Of a stretch of 6,930 bases of DNA, positions 1 through 5,869 are shown in pieces. The notes under the pieces are model-generated. The model worked only from the letters and a program-made list of their open reading frames with translations. It was not told the origin of the DNA and searched no databases. The first letter of the stretch is position 1, and every line of letters starts with the position of its first letter. The DNA comes from Candidatus Cloacimonadota bacterium (GTDB taxonomy: Bacteria > Cloacimonadota > Cloacimonadia > Cloacimonadales > Cloacimonadaceae): the NCBI GenBank assembly GCA_023230245.1, contig JALNXT010000079.1, positions 1 through 6,930 of the forward strand, written 5' to 3'. Position numbers and translations under genes: made by a program.

Positions 1-1
1 C

Positions 2-2539
2 CTGGATGTTTTCGCTGTGGATGATAAACGCAGAGCTGCCGAGCAGATGATGGCAATGAGAAACCTCCATCCTGATATGATTCTTCTTTGCGGGGGAACG
101 GATGGCGGGGCTTTAACAGGTGTATTGAGAATGGCGGAAATACTACGCATCGCCAAGCCCCTGCCCAAGTTTGCCACAGATGTGAAGATACCTACCATTT
201 ACGCCGGTAATACAGACGCTGCCGACATGGTTAAACTGATGATTGGCAAAGATTTTGATTTAAGTGTGTTGCCCAATCTACGCCCCACCTTAGAAGCAGA
301 AAACCTGAAGCCAACTCAGGAAACGATTCAGAAGCTCTTCATGGAAAACGTGATGGAACGTGCCCCCGGTTACGCAGAGCTGAAACAAAGGGTGAATGCA
401 GATATCCTCCCCACCCCTATGGGAGTGCTAAAGAGCTTGATCACCGCCACTAAAGAAGACAAACGTAATTTCTTTGCCTTCGATATCGGCGGTGCCACCA
501 CTGATGTGTTTTCCTATATTAAGGGGAATTATCAGCGCACCGTGAGTGCAAATCTGGGCATGAGCTACAGTGCTTTGAATGTGATGGCGGAATCTGGTAT
601 TGAATTGATTTTAAAGCAACTTCCCGCCAGTTTTACGGAAACGGAAGTGCGCAATTATATCGGCAACAAAACCCTGTACCCCACCTATAACCCTAAATGC
701 ACAAAAGAACTGCGGATTGAACATGCCATGGCTAAACAAGCTATTCGCAATGCGCTGGTTCAACACAATGAGATGCATTATAACGAGCAAAAAATAGGCT
801 ACCTTGATGCCTTTAAGAAAAACGATCTGGATGCCTACGAAGCTAAATTTGAGTATCAGGCTCAGGAAGAAAAGTATTATTTCTATCCCTCTGAAATAGA
901 TGTACTTATCGCAGCGGGCGGTGTGTTTGCCCATGCGCAGAACAGTAACCAGTGTATAATGATGCTGCTGGATGCCTTCGACGCTCATGGAATTACCGAG
1001 CTTTGGCTGGATAAGGAATTCATCACCCCCCATCTGGGAATGTTAGGCGAAGTGGATATGAGCCTATCCAAATCGTTGTTGCAAAGCTCTTGTATGCAGA
1101 AACTAGCGGTGCATGTTCGCCCTCATTACCCTGCAAAACATAAGAAAGAAGTTCTAAAGCTTAGCTATACTGAAGGCGGCAGAGAAAAACAAGTGAAAGT
1201 GATGCCCGATGAGTTTGTGATAATTCCTGCACAAGCAAAACGTAAGCTATCCATACAGCCTTTAGGAAAAGCTATTTTGGACGAGAAAGCCGAAGTAGTT
1301 AGCCTGGAAACAGACCTGATGATAATAATAGACACCAGGCTGGATTTAACAGTTTATCGTGGCGATATAGAGCAACAATTGAAACAATATATTGATGATA
1401 ATGAGTCTCAAGCTGGGATATCAGAATTTAAGAACGAAAGTGGCGAAATCACAGATAATTTTATCAAGGTGGTATCGCTTCCCTACAAGGGCACAATCAT
1501 GAAAGACGTGGGCGAAGATGTTACCCCAGATGATGTGGTGGCTTCGAACAAGTTTAATCCGCCACGCTTGTTTATCGTAAACCCCTTTATCGGTGTTCAT
1601 GATGTGAATGAAGCACTGGTAAGGGATTCTCTGATGGTTAAGCTTGGTGATAAGGTGGAATTTGATATGGTATTGAGGTATCTGGCTGAAAAGCCCCTTC
1701 ATGCCTATATCGGGCAAAAGTTTTATTCACCTGTCCGCGGAAAGCTGGAAATGATAGACTACCACAGCGGTATCCTGGTGTTATCGGAATTGCAAGATTA
1801 CAGTAGTAGCCCTGTGGAAGTTAAATTAGCGGAAAGAATGAGCACTACCCCCAAATTAGCCATGCGGTATTTGAAGAAGAATTTGGGAGATTTTGTTTAT
1901 CAGGGTGATTTATTGGCGCAGAGGTTATCTTCCACAGGCAAAGGTGAGCCACCTATCTTTGTAAGAGTTCCCTCCACAGGGCAGATTACCGAGATAGACA
2001 GCAAGTCAGCCATCGTTACCATTCAATATAAGATGAATCCGCACGATTACTATGCGCATGTGCATGGCACCGTGAAAGAAACTACCGAAGACGAATCTAT
2101 CACGATTGGCTATAGAGGAACCAAACTGGAAGGTAAATTAGGTTTGGGAAACCGCGCCCATGGCAACTTTGTCTTTATCACCAGAGCCGAAGATTTGCTA
2201 ACCAAGACTTTAACCGATTGCATCGTGGGCATAGATTTCTGTGCCAGTAAAGATATCATACATAAGGTAGCTAAAGCAGGTGCAAAGGGTTTAATCTGCC
2301 CTGGTATTGACGAAAAAGAATTGGTGGCTTTTAATAACGATATCGAGCTTGGGGTTATCAATACTGGTAATGAAGAGACATCGCTATGCCTGATGATAAC
2401 AGAACATTTTGGCGCAAACAAGCTTAGCCCTGCGTTTAGCACTGCTTTTAATAAGTATAACGGCATGCTTTGCCACGTGGAACCGCACACGAGAATACGC
2501 GCCGGAGTAGCCAGACCTTTCATTTGCTTTATGAAATAG
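2..2539 (+). CDS. GlmL/MutL-family ASKHA ATPase with long C-terminal extension (5' partial)
   Basis: The frame is open to the window edge (codons read from base 2), so the true start lies upstream; GTG at 17 is only the first in-window start-like codon and is used here for numbering (840 residues to the TAG). Visible motifs are the GGTDGG loop (26-31), the IPTIYAGNTDAAD segment (about 59-71), DIGGATTDV (156-164), which is the nucleotide/phosphate-binding signature of this ASKHA family, and AAGGV (299-303), a second glycine-rich loop. Family knowledge: GlmL/MutL proteins sit beside B12-dependent glutamate mutase and related aminomutases and are thought to reactivate or chaperone them in the cytoplasm; no mutase subunit is in this window. 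The usual protein is about 460 residues. Here the ATPase part seems to end near 350 and another 480 or so residues follow, with lipoyl- or barrel-like glycine patterns (GDFVYQGD at 624-631, VPSTGQI at 651-657, AHVHGTV at 680-686) and an alpha/beta-looking end (AGAKGLI at 754-760, ITEHFG at 794-799). The family call is firm; the substrate enzyme is unknown. Confidence 0.85.
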   Translation: MDVFAVDDKRRAAEQMMAMRNLHPDMILLCGGTDGGALTGVLRMAEILRIAKPLPKFATDVKIPTIYAGNTDAADMVKLMIGKDFDLSVLPNLRPTLEAENLKPTQETIQKLFMENVMERAPGYAELKQRVNADILPTPMGVLKSLITATKEDKRNFFAFDIGGATTDVFSYIKGNYQRTVSANLGMSYSALNVMAESGIELILKQLPASFTETEVRNYIGNKTLYPTYNPKCTKELRIEHAMAKQAIRNALVQHNEMHYNEQKIGYLDAFKKNDLDAYEAKFEYQAQEEKYYFYPSEIDVLIAAGGVFAHAQNSNQCIMMLLDAFDAHGITELWLDKEFITPHLGMLGEVDMSLSKSLLQSSCMQKLAVHVRPHYPAKHKKEVLKLSYTEGGREKQVKVMPDEFVIIPAQAKRKLSIQPLGKAILDEKAEVVSLETDLMIIIDTRLDLTVYRGDIEQQLKQYIDDNESQAGISEFKNESGEITDNFIKVVSLPYKGTIMKDVGEDVTPDDVVASNKFNPPRLFIVNPFIGVHDVNEALVRDSLMVKLGDKVEFDMVLRYLAEKPLHAYIGQKFYSPVRGKLEMIDYHSGILVLSELQDYSSSPVEVKLAERMSTTPKLAMRYLKKNLGDFVYQGDLLAQRLSSTGKGEPPIFVRVPSTGQITEIDSKSAIVTIQYKMNPHDYYAHVHGTVKETTEDESITIGYRGTKLEGKLGLGNRAHGNFVFITRAEDLLTKTLTDCIVGIDFCASKDIIHKVAKAGAKGLICPGIDEKELVAFNNDIELGVINTGNEETSLCLMITEHFGANKLSPAFSTAFNKYNGMLCHVEPHTRIRAGVARPFICFMK

Positions 2540-2677
2540 GCGGATGGTTTTTACCCCCGAGAACACCGAAGACACTGATATTTTAACAAAGAGTGAAAGA
2601 GTGAAAGAGGAAAAAGAGAGAAAAGGGAATTGAGAAGAGTACTTCGTGACTCTTAGCTTGTAACTAAAAAAGGTATT
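2540..2677. other. Intergenic spacer, purine-rich and repeat-like
   Basis: This spacer lies between the GlmL/MutL-family gene and mnmA and has no credible ORF. From about 2588 to 2640 the + strand is almost all purine. On the - strand it reads as a pyrimidine-rich run followed by TCAGTGTCTTCGG and a G-rich stretch, resembling the degenerate CTTCGTG/GTCTTCG-type sequences often scattered between genes in environmental bacterial genomes (recollection, not a search). No hairpin followed by a T-run marks a terminator for the upstream gene, and no convincing -35/-10 pair is visible. The mnmA ribosome binding site at the right end is weak: AAAGG at 2669-2673, only 4 bases before the ATG. Confidence 0.5.
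2591..2610 (+). repeat. Short tandem repeat, GAGTGAAA x 2.5
   Basis: Two exact copies of GAGTGAAA (2591-2598 and 2599-2606) are followed by a partial third copy (GAGG). It is embedded in the purine-rich part of the spacer upstream of mnmA. This may be slippage in low-complexity DNA; no function is evident. Confidence 0.6.
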
Positions 2678-3772
2678 ATGAAAGCAAAGAAGATTGTGGC
2701 AGTGGGAATAAGTGGCGGAGTCGATTCTGCCATGGCAGCGCTGCTCTTGAAACAACAGGGATATGAAGTAATTGGCTTAACCATGGCAATTTGGGATGAT
2801 TCCATCCCTATAGCGAACGTTGCTAAAAAAGGTTGCTTTGGTCCGGGTGAAATTGAAAACCTGAAGGCAGCAGAAGAGCTGTGCCATAAGCTAGGTATAG
2901 AACATCACATCATCAGGCTTAAAGATGAATACCGCGAGAATGTGCTATCTTACTTTTGCAGTACCTATTCTTTGGGGAAAACCCCCAATCCTTGCATCGT
3001 GTGCAATCAGCGGATTAAGTTCGGCTTGCTTCCCATAAAAGCAAAAGAAGCGGGGATTAATTTCGACTACTTTGCCACTGGTCATTATGCGCACATAAGC
3101 TATGACGATATGATAGGTAGATATCAGCTTAAGAAGGCAAAAGATAGTGGCAAAGATCAATCTTATTTCCTTGCCTATCTTAAACAGGAACAACTGAGCA
3201 ATTTGATCTTTCCCCTTGGTGGAAAAACCAAACAAGAGATTAAAGCCCTTGCTGAAGAAAGTGGCTTTGCGGAATTAGCAAGCAAACAAGAAAGTCAGGA
3301 TTTTCTGGCAACGGATGATGTGAGCGTGCTGTTCGACAAAGATTCGTTACAAGAAGGGAAAATTGTAGATATTGATGGTAAGGTCTTAGGCAAACATAAG
3401 GGGATTATAAACTTTACCATCGGTCAGCGAAGGAATCTTGGTATTAACGGCACCTCTGAACCCTATTATGTAATAGATATTGATGGCAAAACCCATAGGG
3501 TAACAGTGGGGACTAAACAATATCTATTTAAAAGCAACTGTATTGCCTCCGATATAAACTGGCTTTCGGTGTCTGAAATACACGTTCCTTTTGCAGCGCA
3601 GGCAAGGATACGATTACAACACCAGCCTGCAGCATGCATAGTAACACCTTTAGCAAATGGCAACCTACAAGTTGTTTTTACAGAGCCTCAGCTATCTATA
3701 ACCCCAGGACAGGGCATAGTATTCTATGATGGCGATTTAATTGTATCAGGTGGGATAATAGACACAGCTTAA
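2678..3772 (+). CDS. mnmA: tRNA-specific 2-thiouridylase MnmA (CxxC type, variant second-cysteine motif)
   Basis: A complete 364-residue protein of normal MnmA length. The family adenylates U34 of tRNA Lys/Glu/Gln in the cytoplasm and replaces the C2 oxygen with sulfur. The PP-loop ATP-binding motif SGGVDS is at 12-17. The first active-site region is PNPCIVCNQRIKFG, with C106 and C109; C109 aligns with E. coli C102, and C106 replaces the E. coli aspartate D99. ATGHYAHI and KDQSYFL mark the rest of the catalytic domain, followed by INFTIGQRRNLGI (linker/central domain) and a C-terminal barrel ending near VSGGIID. The oddity is the second active-site motif: where most members have SQDICF or TGICF, this protein reads SQDFLA (206-211), with leucine at the expected cysteine. 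A cysteine in GCFGPGE (C53) could compensate. ATG 2678 puts the PP-loop at the normal distance from the N-terminus. The gene stands alone, with spacers on both sides. An MnmA paralogue with altered chemistry cannot be excluded. Confidence 0.9.
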   Translation: MKAKKIVAVGISGGVDSAMAALLLKQQGYEVIGLTMAIWDDSIPIANVAKKGCFGPGEIENLKAAEELCHKLGIEHHIIRLKDEYRENVLSYFCSTYSLGKTPNPCIVCNQRIKFGLLPIKAKEAGINFDYFATGHYAHISYDDMIGRYQLKKAKDSGKDQSYFLAYLKQEQLSNLIFPLGGKTKQEIKALAEESGFAELASKQESQDFLATDDVSVLFDKDSLQEGKIVDIDGKVLGKHKGIINFTIGQRRNLGINGTSEPYYVIDIDGKTHRVTVGTKQYLFKSNCIASDINWLSVSEIHVPFAAQARIRLQHQPAACIVTPLANGNLQVVFTEPQLSITPGQGIVFYDGDLIVSGGIIDTA

Positions 3773-3866
3773 CACTCTTCGTCACTGTCTTCACCGCCAA
3801 GACATGAATCCAGCCCTTTGTATTTTCGCAGTACAATAGAGAGACATATACTGCCTCCCTTGCGAG

Positions 3867-3933
3867 CATTGCCCTATCATTGCCCACTCATTGCCCTTAT
3901 CATGGACAATGAGTGGGCAATGATAGGGCAATT
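3867..3933. repeat. Large perfect inverted repeat made of six 11-base-phased octamers
   Basis: The arms 3868-3893 and 3907-3932 are exact reverse complements over 26 bases. After one C/A mismatch two further CC/GG pairs form (3895-3896 with 3904-3905), leaving a 7-base loop, TTATCAT (3897-3903). The symmetry centre is base 3900. The left half holds CATTGCCC at 3867-3874, 3878-3885 and 3889-3896. The right half holds GGACAATG at 3904-3911, GGGCAATG at 3915-3922 and GGGCAATT at 3926-3933. Starts are exactly 11 bases apart in each half. No T-run follows on either strand, so it does not look like an intrinsic terminator. It could be a palindromic interspersed element, a multi-site operator, or an RNA hairpin shielding the mnmA 3' end. 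There is no clear target-site duplication in the flanks. Confidence 0.9.
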
Positions 3934-4060
3934 TGACAAAGGTGACCGATATATTTTTCTCTCATAAGCTGGGCACAATTTCGCAAGGTTCAAAAAAATC
4001 CCTTGTCTTAAATGATGTAATTAAAATTATGGCTAACATTAGAAATATTAGACCCAATGT

Positions 4061-4065
4061 GGAGG
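4061..4065 (+). promoter_or_regulatory. Strong ribosome binding site (GGAGG) deciding the ppiD-like start
   Basis: GGAGG lies 6 bases upstream of ATG 4072, a near-ideal Shine-Dalgarno arrangement. An in-frame ATG at 4057 lies just upstream of this site, and the site would fall inside its coding sequence. The downstream ATG is therefore preferred. Confidence 0.85.
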
Positions 4066-4071
4066 ATAGAA

Positions 4072-5862
4072 ATGCTCGAACAACTAAGAAAACAACAGAA
4101 ATTAATCACTATAGCAGTAGCGGTTATCTTCATCCTGGGGATGGGAGCTATGGGCTTGGGAGGCATGTTTGACACCATGTTCAACAAGGGCTATCTTGGC
4201 AAGGTAAACGGTAAAAAGATCACAGTTGAGATGTACCAAAAAAAGATACAACAAATGTATGATCGTTACGCTGAGATGTATAAAAACCAGCCTCTCGATG
4301 ATAATACCCGTAAAAGCCTGGAAAATCAAGCCTGGCAATCTTTGGTTGATGATATCCTTTGGGATCAGATGATCAAGAAAAATAAGATTAAGATCAATGA
4401 AAATGAGATACTTGCGGAAATGCAAAACAATCCTCCCCAAGAATTGATGCAAAACGAATCTTTACAAACCAACGGCAGATTTGATCAAACTAAGTATTTG
4501 GCTGCCTTGAAAAACAATCCCGAGTTTTTTGTGATGATGGAAGATTATGTGCGTGGCTACCTGCCTCGCCAGTTACTTCAAGAAAAGATCAAAGCAAAAG
4601 CCGGTATTACAGCAGATAGTCTGAAGGCTGAATATGCCAAAGATAGCGACACTGTTACCGGTAAGGTAATCTGGTTTGATCATAATAAATCAGCTCCTGT
4701 TACAGTTTCAGATACCGAGATAAAAGCCTATTACGACAAAAACAAAGAGACTGAATTCAAAAAGGGTCCTGCTTCAAAGATCAAGTACATCGCTTTTGAA
4801 GAGAAACCATCGGATAAAGACTTTGCCGATATAAAGAAGACCGCAGATCAGCTATATAGCCGCGCAACCAGAGGCGAAGATTTTTCAGCTTTGGCAGCGG
4901 AATTTTCCGATGACCCGGGTTCCAAAGATAATGGCGGTTCACTGGGCGTATTTGGTAAAGGTCAGATGGTTCCAGAGTTTGAAGCTGCTGCTTTTGCTTT
5001 GCCAGTTGGCGGAATCTCTAAACCAGTGAAAACCAGCTTTGGTTGGCACATTATTCGCAGTGATAGTTTGGGCACAAGCCCTGAAGGTCCCAAGCTGAAA
5101 GCAAGACATATTCTGCTGAAAGTGGAACCCTCCGATGCTACTAAAGAGCTGTTGGCAGTTAACGCAGAAAAAGCCAAGAAAATGATTAAGAAAATGGGTA
5201 TCGACAAAGCAGCCAAAGAGCTAAAGATGGAAGTATCAGAAAGCGAATGGGTTGGTCACGACGAAGAATATATTCCCGGTATTGGAAGCTTACCCACATT
5301 GTCCGAGTTCATGCGTAGCAGAAAAGAAAAAGCTGTATCCGATTTACTCACCGACCAGCAAAAGCGTAAGGTAATTGCTCAATTGATTGATAACAAGAAA
5401 GTTTATTACGAAGACCTCGAGAAAGTGAAACTGCGCATTAAGTATCAGCTTGAAAAAGAAAAGAAAATTGCCAACATTAAAGTGCAAGCTGAAGCTTTTG
5501 TTGCCAAGAATACCTCTGCCCTGTATTTCACAGAAGCGGTTAAAGACGGATGGAAAATCCTTGATCTGAATCAATACAAAAAAGGCTCAAGTATCCCTGA
5601 AGTTGGCGTTTCTGAAGAATTTACCACCGCAGTACTGAAAATGAAAGCCGGAGAAACCTCGGGTCTAATTAGCACGAAAGAAGGTTACTTTATCGTTACT
5701 GCAAACGAACGGCAGGTTCCAGATTTTACTGCATTCAGCAAAGATAAAGACAATCAGGAAACCATTCGCAAACGGATGGAAGACGCTGCCTGGAACCGTT
5801 GGTATGATGCCTATAAGAAAGCAGCAAAGATTGTAGATAACCGCGCACAATTTGGAATGTAA
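4072..5862 (+). CDS. PpiD/SurA-like membrane-anchored parvulin peptidyl-prolyl isomerase
   Basis: The protein has 596 residues from ATG 4072, close to E. coli PpiD (about 620). A short positively charged N-terminus (R6, K7, K10) precedes one hydrophobic helix at 11-31, giving a likely inner-membrane anchor with the rest in the periplasm; no signal-peptidase site is apparent. Residues about 39-190 resemble the SurA/PpiD N-terminal chaperone region (GKVNGKKIT, then long amphipathic helices). A clear parvulin (rotamase) domain spans about 234-330, with GEDFSALAAEFSDDPGS, the GGSLGVFGKGQMVPEFE block and the FGWHIIR ending (323-329). A second parvulin-like fold seems degenerate and split: its first strand is KARHILLKV (343-351), and its end is FTTAVLKMKAGE...GYFIV (517-542), with about 165 lysine-rich helical residues between. 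Family role: folding of proteins leaving the Sec translocon or destined for the outer membrane. It shares a direction and 7-base gap with the mutase gene downstream. PpiD versus a generic SurA-like protein is not settled. Confidence 0.88.
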   Translation: MLEQLRKQQKLITIAVAVIFILGMGAMGLGGMFDTMFNKGYLGKVNGKKITVEMYQKKIQQMYDRYAEMYKNQPLDDNTRKSLENQAWQSLVDDILWDQMIKKNKIKINENEILAEMQNNPPQELMQNESLQTNGRFDQTKYLAALKNNPEFFVMMEDYVRGYLPRQLLQEKIKAKAGITADSLKAEYAKDSDTVTGKVIWFDHNKSAPVTVSDTEIKAYYDKNKETEFKKGPASKIKYIAFEEKPSDKDFADIKKTADQLYSRATRGEDFSALAAEFSDDPGSKDNGGSLGVFGKGQMVPEFEAAAFALPVGGISKPVKTSFGWHIIRSDSLGTSPEGPKLKARHILLKVEPSDATKELLAVNAEKAKKMIKKMGIDKAAKELKMEVSESEWVGHDEEYIPGIGSLPTLSEFMRSRKEKAVSDLLTDQQKRKVIAQLIDNKKVYYEDLEKVKLRIKYQLEKEKKIANIKVQAEAFVAKNTSALYFTEAVKDGWKILDLNQYKKGSSIPEVGVSEEFTTAVLKMKAGETSGLISTKEGYFIVTANERQVPDFTAFSKDKDNQETIRKRMEDAAWNRWYDAYKKAAKIVDNRAQFGM

Positions 5863-5869
5863 ATAAGTT

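Larger units (their letters stand above)
3773..4071. other. Intergenic spacer between mnmA and the ppiD-like gene
   Basis: This 299-base gap has no credible gene of its own. The left part (3773-3866) contains TCACTGTCTTC at 3782-3792, close to the reverse complement of 2568-2578 in the previous spacer (10 of 11 bases). The middle (3867-3933) is the large inverted repeat annotated separately. The right part (3934-4071) is AT-rich and must hold the promoter of the ppiD-like gene if that gene is not read from mnmA. It has a TTGACA at 3933-3938 overlapping the palindrome edge and a TAAAAT at 4022-4027, but no pair with proper 16-18 base spacing. Confidence 0.6.

Noticed and set aside
2110..2523. 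A 137-codon - strand ORF antisense to the GlmL/MutL-family gene
   Set aside because: It lies entirely within a conserved coding region on the other strand, has no motif, and fits a shadow frame.
3867..3933. The repeated octamers as a CRISPR array
   Set aside because: The units are 8 bases with 3-base gaps and are arranged as inverted halves. There are no 25-40 base repeats, no spacers and no cas genes.
3867..3940. The palindrome as an intrinsic terminator of mnmA
   Set aside because: Neither strand has a T-run after the stem, the stem is far longer than usual, and it sits about 95 bases past the mnmA stop.
3933..4031. Possible sigma70-type promoter: TTGACA at 3933-3938, or TTGTCT at 4003-4008, with TAAAAT at 4022-4027
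   Set aside because: TTGACA has no -10 box at 16-18 bases (the nearest candidates are 11 and 24 bases away), and TTGTCT to TAAAAT is only 13 bases. I cannot support a defined promoter, although one probably exists in this spacer.
4057..4071. ATG at 4057 as the start of the ppiD-like gene
   Set aside because: The strong GGAGG lies downstream of this ATG and is ideally spaced for ATG 4072. The five extra residues add nothing to the membrane anchor.
3933..4172. A 79-codon + strand ORF running from the edge of the palindrome into the ppiD-like gene
   Set aside because: It overlaps about 100 bases of the ppiD-like coding sequence in another frame, has no ribosome binding site and no recognisable motif. 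Its C-terminal half is an out-of-frame reading of the ppiD-like N-terminus.
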